Positions 31,849-44,800 of a stretch of DNA of 64,000 nt are shown here, piece by piece. Both the position numbers and the translations under genes were made by a program. The stretch is from Meandrina meandrites (Eukaryota; Cnidaria; Anthozoa; Scleractinia; Meandrinidae), in the NCBI GenBank assembly GCA_963693305.1, contig OY855903.1, forward strand, positions 34,870,751 to 34,934,750. Direction: 5' to 3'. Below the pieces are notes generated by a model. It was not told the origin of the DNA and ran no database searches. It saw only the letters and a list, made by a program, of their open reading frames with translations. Positions within the stretch are counted from its first letter, which is position 1. Each line of letters starts with the position of its first letter.

Positions 31849-32744
31849 TGATGAGACCAAACAAGGAGGAAACAGCTGTCCATGTTCTGGCCAATCCGCG
31901 GAGTGTGATTGGTGACCATTGCTTTTAAATGGTTTAGTATGGAATCGCTTTGGGTTATTGATCGCGACGTTTCTGACTGCAATACTGCTAGTCTCCATCA
32001 GGTGATGAGGTCATACATCCTAAATCATGTTGGAACATACAAATATCGGCGTTTTCTAGTGCTATCAGAATTCTTTTACTAAGGATGTATGTTCAAAACG
32101 GCTGTAAACAAAACTTTGTGACATCTAGACTGACCTCTCTATTATTTAACGCAAGATAACGCGAGAAAGTCCGTGGGCGAATCACGCGTTGCCACATGTC
32201 GGGGGACAAGTAAGTTCAAAGTACGGAACTTGATACACTGTACGGGTTATTGGGCAATTTATTTGCGTTGGCTCTCCGAGCTGGCGTCATTTAGATTCGC
32301 TACACCGCACTGAAGAGTCCCAATAAGGACGAAACAGCTGTCTGCGGTTGCAATCCTGCTGTATCGGTTCTAGTCGTGGTGTTGTCTCGCAAAGTCTACT
32401 TTTCACGTAGTATGATCAGCCTTGCTCGCAGTTTATTGTTATTTCATTTTATTGCTGATCAGATCTCTCAGTAGATCCTACGAATAGCAGCATTATCGTT
32501 TGCGGTCCCTTGCAGTTTTAGTCTTAGTTTTATTTAACATATTTACTGCATTGGAAGGTATACTAAGTGGGGACGGCCATGCTATTTTTACAGTGGAACC
32601 CCGATAGAACGATATGCCAAGGGAGCAGTGAAATTACATCGTTGTATCAAGGTACGTAAATGTATGATAAATGGCAGGACAGTTACACCAATTGCTTGTG
32701 TGTCTTGGCCAGAGTTTTTAGCCCTACCACTTTAAAATGGTCTC
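31849..32744. other. Gene-free interval with repeat pieces
   Basis: Two related fragments with GGAAACAGCTGTCC and CGAAACAGCTGTCTGCGG (about 31860 and 32325) look like parts of one interspersed repeat. CAGTGGAACCCCGATAGAAC at 32592 resembles a pogo/Tigger terminal repeat; no matching partner was found. Confidence 0.4.
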
Positions 32745-34213
32745 CGCGGTCCCTGCAATTGACTAGAGATGCAGAGGAAGCAGCCCGAAGAGGAGAAAAG
32801 CAGAATTTAATGTAACGGTACTATGACTTCGTCTTTCCAGTTTTCATTTCCTTCTTTGCATTTGCTTTTTCAATAAATGCTTTTCTGAACATTTTGTTCC
32901 TATGGCAATGAATCAGACGCTTTATAACATCACACGCAGACTCAGTTGTCAGAGAAGAAACAAGGACCGCCTAATAAGAGACAACACCGGAAGTCTGCTA
33001 ACTATACTGAGCAGTCAACTTGAAGAATGGCGTAACCACTTTGCAACAGTAGATCCCGAGCTACAAGTTAACCACCAATTACCGATCAACATCGGCAACA
33101 TCACGAAGGAAGAAAATAAACGGGCACTGACAACACTAAAGAACGGAAAAGTTGCGGGATCAGATAGCATTCCACCAGAAGCCTTAAAGACAGGCGGACA
33201 AACGTCCATCGATATACCATATGATCTGTTCAATAATTAACAATTATCCGGCGAAATCGCGCGGAATATCGCCTCATACTTAGCCGACGAGGCCGTAGGC
33301 CGAGTTGGCTAAAATCAGACGATTTTCCACAAGATTGAGCAGGATAATTGCTTTATTATTCAACAAATTGCCAACGAAACAGATTTTGTAGTGAGAAAAG
33401 CTTTGGTTGTGCAGCGCTTTGCAAGATTTTGTACGAATCTTGGAAACCTACGTATATCGCAGGATATCTGTTATGTACGGATGACGGATAACAATGACTT
33501 TCTGACCATATATGGGCATCGCGCGAATTTGTTGAATAATAATATCTGGACAACCGAAGAGATTCCGGAAGACTGGCTAGACGGACTACTAGTAAAACTG
33601 CCTAAAAAGGGAGACACCAGCTATTGCAAGACTTGTAGAGGAATCATCTTGCTGTCCATCCCTAGCAAAGTGCTTAGCAGTATTATGGTCGAAAAAATGG
33701 AGGTGCATGGAGATGGAAGACTGCGTGAAGAACAGGCAGGATTTAGAAATGGAAGGTCCTGCGCAGACCAAATTGCGACCCTTGGCATTATTATTGAACA
33801 GTCCATCGAGTCTCAAACATCTCTGTATCTTAACTTTGTAGACTTCGAAAAAGCTTTCGATAGCATCGACCACCAAGTGCTATAACCACTGCTTCGACAC
33901 TATCCAACCTTTCTACAAAAACTACAGATGCCAAGTAGTCCATGGGGGAACCCTTACAGAGCCATTTAAAGTGACAACAGGCGTAAGACAGGGCTGCTTA
34001 CTGTCCCCTCTGCTATTCTTAGTGGTTTTAGACTGGGTGACTAAAACAGCATTCAACAGACCAAGGGGAATTCAGTGGACGATGATCCAGAGACTAGAGG
34101 ACCTAGACTTTGCTGATCACATCTGCATGTTATCGCATAGGATTCAGGACATGCTTGACCAGGTCGGGAAGAGCAGTACGTGCGTCTCGATTTATGAAGT
34201 CGGTATTAGCTGA
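32745..34213 (+). pseudogene. Dead non-LTR retrotransposon (LINE) reverse transcriptase
   Basis: Fragments in reading order are RDAEEAARRGEK, TLYNITRRLSCQRRNKDRLI, KNGKVAGSDSIPPEALK, LREEQAGFRNGRSCADQI, FVDFEKAFDSIDH and GVRQGCLLSPLLF, the usual series of LINE reverse-transcriptase motifs. The catalytic FADD box reads FADH. A roughly 90-bp insertion (near 32815-32905), a 300-bp insertion (about 33233-33540) and frameshifts split the frame. The endonuclease half is not seen. The clade (RTE, CR1 or Jockey-like) is not resolved. Confidence 0.85.
33233..33540. mobile_element. Insertion splitting the LINE
   Basis: It separates codons for YDLFNN from those for NIWTTEEIPEDW. Inverted words CAATTATCC/GGATAATTG and ATTCAACAAATT/AATTTGTTGAAT suggest one or two small MITEs, the second starting near 33351. 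Confidence 0.6.
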
Positions 34214-34557
34214 TGGTTATACGCCTTAAAAATTAAATCTTCTTATCAATTGCACTTAATCTCACTACTTCGGTTAGATAATTATGTTATTGTCTTTACT
34301 GTCTTCCTTATAACTCACACTATTGGTGGAGGTTTTGCGAATTCATGTAATTTATACCTCGATTCTAGTAAGGTCCACCCCCCAAAACCTATTGACGTGC
34401 TGAAGTAAAGGAAACTCGGGTTATGACGCAATAATTTTCACTTTAAGAAAATGAAAATTAATAGCTAACTTAAATTAGTAGTTAACTAACAAATGGCCAA
34501 AAAATTAGTAGTTAACTGACATATTGGTACCCCTATTAGCACCTCGTTCAAGGTACT

Positions 34558-34945
34558 ATTTCAGAGGCTTGCTGTTTCTGTGTGGACTGGTGACGAATGA
34601 TAACCATCTTTCATGTTTATCGTTACGATCTAAAGCAGGCAGGTACAAAAATAGGAAATAGTGAAGCGGTATCAAGAGTTGGGGAAAAGTTGTTGGGGTT
34701 TCAGCAAAGAAACATTTGTTGCCAGACATTGCTGGTGTTAACTTCATTGCTGCCGTTGTTTTAGTGAGGACTTCAAATTCATCTCATCAAGCGAGGTGAG
34801 TAGTTTTCCTGCCATTCTTGTTCCGTGTGTGCTATTTCAAATCTTCTTCTTTTACTAGTGATTTTCTCTGTCTTTTCACGTTCAATGTTTATGTCAGATA
34901 TCTTAGGAGAGTGGACAGAAGTGAGACCTACAATAAGGAGGTAAA
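34558..34945 (+). pseudogene. Decayed copy of the end of exon 3 of the C1q/cadherin gene
   Basis: This matches 43785-44190: the words CTGGTGACGAATGATAACCA, GCAGGTACAAAA, TTGCTGCCGTTGTT and GCGAGG/CGAGG followed by GTGAGTAG/GTAAGTAG recur in order, and similarity continues into the downstream intron. It has deletions and stops. It lies about 2.1 kb upstream of the gene's signal-peptide exon and seems a leftover of a tandem duplication of one jelly-roll unit. Confidence 0.8.
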
Positions 34946-35224
34946 ATACTTGCTAGGTTTAATTGCTACAATCTGTAAAGTTTTTATTTCCTGCCAGGAG
35001 ACATGGTAGAAACAACTACCAAAATGTACGGCTTACACAATAAGCTTCGTACCTGGCAAGAAGTGAACACTGCAGACTCCCGAGGATGATCCAAGCAGTC
35101 CACCTTGGATCATTTTCAGGCAATCTAAAAACGTTTACTCCCGAGGTACGCAACGCATTTGTATTCTTCCTAGGAATCCCTCAAGAAGCGTCAACATCAC
35201 GTCACGCTGTGCTTATGCTACAAT

Positions 35225-35310
35225 AGTCTCCTTCGCAACAGCTATTTGGCTCGGCACGTCACAGCGGGAACATGGCGTGGTGAGCCAAAAATAACTTACA
35301 GGAGACTATT
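35225..35310. mobile_element. Small hairpin MITE
   Basis: Inverted arms with ATAGTCTCCT and AGGAGACTAT at the ends and TATTTGGCTC/GAGCCAAAAATA inside; no coding content. Confidence 0.6.
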
Positions 35311-36033
35311 ATGCATTATGCTATTGCCAATGCTGCGTGACTAGTGTCTTTGCATCGCTACTGTCTGAGCCAAAAGTATTCTCGGGAACTCAATGTTTTG
35401 TAGAGTTGCTTAGCCTTTCATCTGGCGAAATACTCAGTACTTCGCCAGATGAAGTTCAGTTCTTTGGACACAATTGATTTGTCTTCACATGAGATATTTT
35501 GCCGCTGACCAGTCCTATCTCACTGTACAGACTATATACTTTCGTGTTTACAACAACTCGGGGAGTCTACCAACTGTATATAGTCGATTTACATAGTCGC
35601 TGTCGTCCAGCCAAACGTGCGCTTATTACTTCGTTCTGTTCGTTGCAGATCGTGAGCGCGGTTGCCTTGTTTTGGTGAATCGATCATCGGTAAGAATGAT
35701 GTTATGACGTTTTCTTGTGAGCGATATTGGCAGGAATATGCGAGTTAGAATGACAAAGCAGGAAGAGTTGACTTGAATAGAGTTGAGTTGAGTTAGAATA
35801 AAGGAAAAGGTAGGTTTATTGTGATGTTTTCATATGTTAGGTCTTTGATTGAAACACTTAACATACATTGCTTAGAGCTTTTACACTTAATTCAAAGAAT
35901 TTGTTATTGATTTAGTTATTTTAATTCGGAATCCTCCGCCGGAAATACCTCAACAACTCGAAAGCGGCATTCAAACGTCTATCAGTTTCTGCCAATAGTC
36001 GACTACAAGTTGTTTATCCACCAACCAAGTCAA

Positions 36034-36216
36034 GGTAACCAAAGCGTATTATAGAGATTGTATGGATTTAAAATTGAGCGTAATATGAAATTGAGTTGAA
36101 AATATCTCTTTCAAAGGAAAGTGAGAGATATTTTCAACTCAATTTCAAATCCATACAAATTCGCATTATGCTAAATTTTAAATCCATACAATTTCTTACA
36201 TTACGCTTTGGTTGCC
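36034..36216. mobile_element. Foldback MITE
   Basis: Ends GGTAACCAAAGCGTA and TACGCTTTGGTTGCC are inverted, with ATTGTATGGATTTAAAATT repeated in both arms and a central GAGATATTTTCAACTCAATT palindromic part. Confidence 0.75.
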
Positions 36217-37064
36217 CGTGTTTATTCAGCAAACAAAGCGTCGAAATAGGTAACCTTTTCATCTCGAGTAATGTTTATTCATTTTTTAAAGGTGACTATT
36301 TTTGTTACGTATGTCACGCGATGTCCGGGAGTCCATCAAGAGAAAAAATTACGTCCTTCTTAAAAATCTAACTATATTCCCATCGACTTATACTTTTACC
36401 AACTGAGGTACGAAGCATTGATACGTTGGGAACAGGTAAATTGTAGGTTCTCATGCTGTGTGTCCCGCAAATGGAGTGGATGACTGTTGAATATATGAAA
36501 GATGTGTGTGAACTGCGGATTAATGATGAAACGAATGATACGCGGTGTGTGAGCAATTTAAGCAATTGCATTTTATTTTGAACTCACCGAGGTTATCTCG
36601 CTGGATTCGGGATATTTTCGACTTTTCAGCTCAAAGTCATGTAGTAAGTCTGTCTAATTATTGCGGCCTCGATTTGTTCACGATGAACCGAAAATACAAA
36701 GTAGTCATATCGTTACTAAACTTGTTTATACAATTAAACTTGAGAAACGTCCAATGCTAATGCTGTGTAGTTGAAACCGAAAACTATAAAATCTCGGGTT
36801 CTTGCGTTCGGATTTCTGTCTTCGCCTGAATTATTTCAAAAAACAAGCCCCATGCTACCCTAGCCCTACAAACTGACAAAGTATCAGCAAAATCGAGTTT
36901 TTGACCGTGGCGACGATCTCTTTGATTTTTACTGACACTGACCCCTTAAGTGACGTTATTAATTCCTAGCACAAAGTAAATAGTAACTATTTTTCAGTTT
37001 TCAGTTGCCACTCTTCATGTCACCATTTTTTGGATGCTTGTCTCGTAAATGGTATTAAGCCATC

Positions 37065-37110
37065 ATGTTACTTTGCGTTTCAATCTGCCTTCTATTTGTA
37101 CCAAGCACAG
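37065..37110 (+). CDS. Exon 1: signal peptide
   Basis: The ATG starts MLLCVSICLLFVPSTG, a short hydrophobic leader ending in small residues, and the exon ends at donor GTAAGT in phase 1, matching the acceptor at 38202. It is too short to be found as a long reading frame. Confidence 0.75.
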
Positions 37111-40100
37111 GTAAGTTGTTAAGCATTCATCGGGTTTTGTCTTGCTGCTTCCTTGATTAACAAATAAGAGTTATTGTTGCGACACATGCATCCTGTGACA
37201 ATAAATTTTTGTCCAATTATAAACTACTGGGTTGCTTTAAATCCTGCTTTCACTATCGTTGAGAATCACGCGAGAAGCAACAAAAACTTTGCACTTGTTC
37301 TTTCTATGCTGATTGTTATTATAATTTCAACCCGTGAGGTATTTTTGAGCCTTTCTCCCATTAGCAACGAAGCCCTGGAACAAGGTTGATTAATGGCGGC
37401 CGGAAATAAATGTTAAAATAAAATGACTTCCGATGTTCGTAATGGGTTGGAATTTGGCAAGATGAGTAAGAAAGTCAAATTGTTTACGAAAATGTAACAA
37501 ACTGAAAATCAAAAAATTATTAAGGATCACACGTAGTCTATCTCCGCTGGGTTTTTTTTCTTTATTTTGTAATTGCCTATTTCCTCATTTTTCCCTGTTC
37601 CACTGTCAAAAACAGAATTACATATATTTGGCACTATTTTGAGTGAAGCGGCAATGAATTTTTGCACACAATTTTAACCCAATTTGAATTCTTCCTTTCA
37701 CTGCAGCATCTCCTTTTAGAAATTGTAGAAATAATGTAAGTAAAAAATTCTTTGCGTTGTACAAAAAACCTTGAAATTGAAGGAAACTACAGAGTAATAA
37801 CTACTTGTGAAATGATTTATTCTTCCATTTACTCCATTACTGATTCCCACAAATGGCTTGTTATATAACGTCTTTATTGCGGTTTTCAGTAACATGCGAA
37901 CTCTGAAGTTCACAGCCCAACTGACGATTGGGTTTTTCGCTGCCGTCAATCAAAATTATGGCGACAGCCAACGAACCTTGAAACACAGAAACAAACAAAA
38001 TGGATCAAAATCTACCAATCACGACCGAGAGACGTGACCTTTTGACCCGGCTAAAGTGAGCGTCTGTTTCCCGAACGGTCCGCTTAGATGATTGACGGCA
38101 GCGAAAAACGTACACCGTTGGTTGAGGTTTGAATTTCAGAGTTCGCATGTTATTGAAAACCGCAATAAATAGTCCTTTGTTGTTGCTAAAAGCATTTCTA
38201 GAGGTTGGAGTTTCCAGTTATCTTGAGAACACAGTCCACCACGTGTCTGAAACCAACTGGACTTTAGTGGGACCATGGATTGTGACTTCTAGGAATGGCC
38301 CCTTTGAGGCCACTGCCTCAGGCGGAAAAGGATTCCAAAACAGATTTATCACGCCTGAATCGGGAATATACTTTGTTGCGCTCAACCTACAGATGTCAAA
38401 TGCAGCTGCTGGCTTTATAAAAGCTAGTTTGGTGATCAATGGTGAGTTGGAAGAGACAAATGGATTTGAAGGTGTGTATGGCAAGACGACTTTAAGAGAA
38501 ACCGTAAGTCTCTCTGGCTTTTTGCGCCTTTATGAAAACGATGTTCTAGCCTTGTATCTTTATGGCTCCAAGGGATCACTACTGCGTGACAGCACTTTTT
38601 CAGTTATGCAGATGTCACGTATAGGTTCTGTGCCTGGCTTTCATGCCGTCTTAACACGTGAACAGGCTATTCGACCGCAAATTATGACCCGCCTTCAGAG
38701 CTGGAGAACCAGTGGCACCAAAGGATTATTTTCGATGCACAGCGGTACTTCACCGTCCGTTGGATTGTTTTGCGCAATTCTTCAGGGGATTTACCAGTTT
38801 TCTTCCAACATAAATGTTGAATCTAATAACCAGTTGACTGACTGTACTCTTGCCATGGTTTTGAACTCGAAAACTACTTTAGTCAAGAGATACTCTTCTG
38901 GAGCAAAGAAATATTCCACTAGTGTGTCTGGAATGTTTCATCTCAATCGCGGGGACTGTGTTGAATTGAAGATTACGACTTCAAGTGGTGGCCATCTTAA
39001 AGTTCTATCAGGCAGCAGTTTTTCAGGCCTTTTCCTTGGACTGAGACGAGAAGTTGCTCAGAGATTCTCGGCCACTTTGCTTGCAGAGACTCGAGCAGGT
39101 ACTAGTCTTGGATGGAACACAGTAACCAACTGGACCATAAACAGCACGAGGCGAAATTTCCAGTCGGAAGAAATGACTTTGAGAACAAATCAGAGTACGT
39201 TCATTTCTAATGATAATGGCCTTTTTCTAGTGACAGCCCTGATAAATATAAATTCTTCAAGTAAGAGTTTGAAGCATTTGCTTGTAGCAGTTAAGGACCC
39301 TCCGTCAGGTTTGACTGGTAATGATGGACTGTTGGCAGGAAAGACATTTTCGTCTAGTTCAGGTTCATTAACTGTCAGTGGTGTTGTTTGGCTCAAAAAA
39401 GATGACACATTAACTGTTTATGTTCACAGCGATGATCGCGATAGTGAGGTAGTTGGTGGACTGTTTTGTGTTTCTGTGATTTCCTACGACTGGCCAGGTG
39501 TTGCAGCCACTCTTAAGGAAAACATACCTCTTTATTCAACGGGATGGACTAAGCTCACAGCCTGGAAAACGCATAGCACTCCTGGCTTGTTCTCCTTTGA
39601 CAACGCATTCTTTCCAGCCAACGGAGTTTATCGCCCACACCAAGAAGGTACTTACTTTTTGTCCTGTAACGTGATTCTTCGGGGTGGAGGCGAAGGGAAC
39701 TTGTCAGTTGTAATGGCCATAGACGATGTTATAGATACCGGAAATGGGCTCTACTCGTTGAATGAAAATCCCAAACCAGTCGTCACCCTCAATGTAGCTG
39801 GTTCCATAAGACTCAAAACGAATCAGACTGTCTCCATTTACGTGAAAACCACTGCATCATCATCTTGGAACGTTTCTAAGGAAACAGGCTTCTCTGTGGC
39901 GTTGATTGGAGCAGATTCCCTCTCTACGCCGGGATTCTTTGCAGGTGAGTCTCTAAAAATTCCACAAAATGAAATATATTTACGGCAGACTAAGCCAAAC
40001 GCAAACGGCGTTAGCGATCAAACATAAACAATTGTGAAAAACAACTAAAATATTTTAAGGTGGCTCGTAATAATTTAGTTAGAATTACACATGCCCGTTT

Positions 40101-41839
40101 TTGGTGTGATGTCTCAGCTACATCAAAAATGTTTAGAAAACTCTTACCTATGAACAAATTGAGATCGCCGTGACGTCAAAATGTTACGCCGTGGCAACGT
40201 TATATGAGGGCAAAGGCTAATAGCTCGTAAACTACTCGGTCAAGGTTCCTGGTTTTTATATAGTTGTATCTAAATGACAAAAAGAACACTTCCAAATTTT
40301 AAACATATCAGAGTGTAGGTAGGATTCGGAGCTACGTTATTTTTCGTAATTTTAAGGTGGCTCTGTACCCTACCTACAGAAATTTTTAAAAAATGTTAGA
40401 TTTTTTGTCTTCTCCGTTGGACAAAAATATATACAAAACAAAAAACTTTTACCTTTTCCGCTCAGCTCCCGAATGAGGTTTGTATTGCGAACCGAATATC
40501 GGGCAAATTTCTTTAAAGTAGTTTAGTTTTTTTCACAGTTGTAGTTGTATATTTTTGGTCGCTAATGCCATTTGGATCAGTCTGCCGTATCATTTTAATT
40601 AATATGCTGATCCAGGTCTACAAGAGACTCGGCGCTACTCATCGGTTTGTCGCTCAGTGGTCTTGCAAATTTTTTAAATATAGACGCGATTATTTTACAG
40701 GAAAATAGACCACTGATATAGTTCATACAAAACTATATCCGGGACCGTAGTGGCGTATTTTCCATACCCTCACTAGTGAGGATGTCGATGACGTCATTTC
40801 GCGCCATTGCACGGCCGCCAAACGTTTACAAATGGCGAATGATAGAGACGTTAAGTTCACTGTAAAATAGAACCATGAAAACGAAACCTGACATAGACTT
40901 AAAACAAAGTAGACAAAAGGAGAGATATTTAAGAAACGCCAGCCGCCGAGCTTTCGATTCCCTTCTCGGGTTTTGGCTAAAAAAATATGAATTTTAGGTT
41001 CTCTTGTTTTTGCCACTCGAACATAAAATTCATATCTTCTCGCCACCGTGTAATATCCTCTATTTGTTATATATATATATATCCTCTATATATCCTCTAT
41101 TTGTTATATATATATATATATATACAAATTAAATTGGGAACAGAAATAACACAACTACACAAATGAGTGAAAATGTGGTTTGGCCGGGAATTGAACCCGG
41201 GTCTCCAGATTACTAGTCGGATGCCTTAACCACTCGGCCACCAAACCAACCACGCTGGCAACGCAGCTGTTGATTGACCTTATAATGATTAGGTCCGGGA
41301 GACAATTCAACACATTTTCTGCAATCAGGATCGCCTCACTAGCCCCCGGTCGATCGGCAATGCACGGTCCTATCCCCCTAAGAGAATTAATAATCAGTAA
41401 GGGTGGGGAGGGGAATCTGGACAACTGACTGCCTCATTTGCGTAGGATCACCAACCTATTCCCGTTCGGATGGCGATTCGCAGGAATTTCTGAGAAATAA
41501 ATACAAATACAAATTAAATTGGGAACAGAAATAACACAACTACACAAATGAGTGAAAATGTGGTTTGGCCGGGAATTGAACCCGGGTCTCCAGATTACTA
41601 GTCGGATGCCTTAACCACTCGGCCACCAAACCAACCACGCTGGCAACGCAGCTGTTGATTGACCTTATAATGATTAGGTCCGGGAGACAATTCAACACAT
41701 TTTCTGCAATCAGGATCGCCTCACTACCCCCCGGTCGATCGGCAATGCACGGTCCTATCCCCCTAAGAGAATTAATAATCAGTAAGGGTGGGGAGGGGAA
41801 TCTGGACAACTGACTGCCTCATTTGCGTAGGATCACCAA

Positions 41840-41875
<36 letters not shown>

Positions 41876-44800
41876 ATGGATCGGTGTAGGGGCAGCAGTA
41901 AAGGTCGTAAAGCGGCCATCTCACTGCCAGGGGCAGTGCTTTTCTCAGGTACTCCTGGGTGGAGAGAAGCGCTATGAGAGAAAAATAAATTGTCCTGCCC
42001 AAAAATATCAACACAATTACCCCGTTTAATACTCAAACCTCGAGCGCAATCCACCGGGGCCACCGCGCTTCCATGTGGTGTGATACTCTCAAAAGGGAGG
42101 AATTTGTCTAGTTAACTAACTGAAGAATATATTATGTAGTTAACAATTTTACTAAATATCCTTTGTCTACAGTAAAACAGGAGAAACCTAATCAAAATTC
42201 TTCATGCGGAGAAATTGGCGGATGGAGAGCCGTTCAACCAGCATTTGACTCTTTCTTCAACAGTGAACAATTTAACTCAACCTCAGGACAGTTTAAGGCA
42301 AAGGAAGATGGTTTTTACCTTACTACTGCAAATATCTTAATCCGCCATTCAGGAGTATCTCGCATCAGCATGACCATTGTACTGGAAGGCCAGCCAAGCA
42401 AAACTGTAGGGAAGACATTTCAGCCAATACCTTCAAATTCCCCAAGTGGTGACTTCATTAGCACTTTGACACTAGTAAGTGCAGTACGCCTTGTTGCAGA
42501 TCAGTATGTTTCCGTCTTTTTAGAAGTTCAGTGTCAAAGTGATTCACCACCCTGGAAGGTGTTGGCAAACAGCAGTTTTTCCGTTGTTTTGGCTTCTCCT
42601 TGGGAAAGTGATTATACTGCCGGATTTGTGGCAGAAAATGAACATTCCGAATTTGGCGGTCGTGGTTATAATAAAATGATTTATTGGTTTGAACCCAATT
42701 TGTTCTCTAAAAATCTAGAGAAACCACGCTTTGACCCAGTAATAATGAAGAGCAGCGGTTTGTACTTTCTACAGAGCGTTGTGATTTTGAAGGACAGAAT
42801 TGGCGACATGACCTTTAACAGTGGAGTTTGTATTGATAGCAAAATCGCATTCAACGGTATCACAGCTTTTAAAGTTAGCGAGGGACATACTGACCAATTT
42901 GTCGTAAGTGCATTTGGAGTGCTATACCTGAGAAAAGGCCAGGGAGTTTATCCATGCGTAACATCCGAAAACAGCAATAGAAACTATAAGAAGGAAAAAG
43001 GTTCTTGGTTTTCTATGGTGCGACTTCTCCCACTGCGTCAACCACCTGGCCTTCATCAAATTCTCCAGGATGTTCGTAATACTTCAGTGTCTTGTGAATG
43101 GTCCGTGATACGATCTATGTCAACTGGTGGAGGTCAGCTAGCCTACATAAATAACAACATTTTCAATCCAAATCATCCCACATCACCATGTGACAAAGGA
43201 GAGTTTACCGTACCTTTAAATGGGACTTATTTGATATCCGTAATGTTTACTCTTAGAGGAAACGTCCCAGAAAATGTCACGGCCTGTGTTGGAATACGAA
43301 AGTGTGCAGAGTGTTACATTGATGTTTCCAATACTGTTAAGCGGTACAATCATACCTTTGGATTTGTAGGACTGGTTGATCTAGAAAAGGACGAGCTCAT
43401 TTCTACGTGTCTTAAATCAAAAGATGAGACATTCTCGCTTGTGGCAGCCACTCGCTCTGTTCAATTTTTGAGTGCAGTGGGACTGAATAGAACTGTTCAA
43501 CTAAAGCATCGATCCCTTAGTTTGATTTCAAGTGGATGGCATAAGTTGGTTGAGTGGGAGACCCGTAGCGGCAAATCTTTGGAGACATTTTACGTGATGG
43601 AGAATGGCCTTTATATTCTTACCATTAACTTGCAACTGGTAGTAGATGTAGAACGTCTTGTCGGAGTAAAGTTAGAATCGACAGGATCGTCAAATCGCGA
43701 CATTCTGTCCATTCTATCAAACTCTGAAGCAGATTCAACTACGTCATATAGCGTGGCTGTTATTGCTCGTCTGAAGATAGCGGAAGCAATTGCTGTTTCT
43801 GTGTACTCCGAATCCCAATTCCTGAGCACCAGAAATACGACATTTTTTGCTGCACTGGTGACGAATGATAACCAACTTCCATGTTTGTCGTTGCGATCTA
43901 AAACAAGCAGGTACAAAAGTGGGGAATGGTGGAGAGGTATCGAGCATTGGGAAAGCGTTGACACGCAGTGTGTGTCTCCACACTCAGATGTCAGCAAAGG
44001 AATATTTGTCACCGATGTTGCCGGTGTTTACTTCCTTGCTGCCGTTGTTATGGCGAGGACTTCAAGTTTATCTCAACAAACGAGGTAAGTAGGTTTCCCT
44101 GCCATTCTTGTTTCATGTGTGGCTGTTCAAGCACAAGTTCTTTTTCACATTCAATATTAATGCCAGCCAAAAAGGAGAGTGCACAGAACTGAGAACTATA
44201 ATAACAGAAACCCATAAGGGTTGAAACGTGTAACTCCCTATGATTCGCATTGTACAAAGCGTTTGAATATTCGTTTCCATTAAGTACCATATTTGGAAAA
44301 CCACGAGAAAAAAATCAACCAATCAAAATTGCAATATTTGGATTGAATTCACAGCGCGCGCTAGCTCGCGCTAATTGGCGTAATCTTGTTTTTAAACAAC
44401 TTTGGTTAAATGGAGTTAAATTTGGTTAAATTCCTGTTTCATCGTCATTTAATGGTCCGGAGAACTTCACTTGGATACTCTTGATGAATTTCTTTAGTTT
44501 CTGTGAGTAATTCACGGCGTTTAGGTCGGAATTCAAGTGACTTACCGCAAAAGCGAAAATTTTATTACGTGTGTCGTTACGTGTGTAAATCATTCGCGTA
44601 CAAGCTCCTTGTGTTTCCATTTATGGTACTTGGCAAACTGAATGTTCGAACGCTGTGAACGTGCGTTATACGTTTCAACTCCTTATGAGTTTTTGATAAT
44701 AAGGAGATACGATAAGCCAAAATCACCATAATCGTGCCAAGGGAAAAGATTACCAGCAGTAATCAGAGATTTACCACGCAACCAAATCTGTTTAACTGCC

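Larger units (their letters stand above)
34946..37064. other. Upstream flank of the C1q/Ig/cadherin gene
   Basis: No gene is seen. It holds hairpin elements at 35225-35310 and 36034-36216 and a short hairpin with CATCTGGCGAA arms at 35418-35451. Promoter elements could not be assigned. Confidence 0.45.
41125..41843. repeat. Tandem duplication of a 385-bp unit with a tRNA-like gene
   Basis: Unit 1 (41125-41509) and unit 2 (41510-41843, shorter at its right end) are nearly identical over at least 330 bp, with one visible substitution (AGCCCCCGG versus ACCCCCCGG). Each holds one minus-strand tRNA-like sequence. Confidence 0.9.

Noticed and set aside
37716..38201. Coding sequence upstream of exon 2, and the mirror minus-strand frame at 37716-37949
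   Set aside because: Both read through the inverted ends of the MITE at 37873-38169; the signal-peptide exon with matching phase gives a better start.
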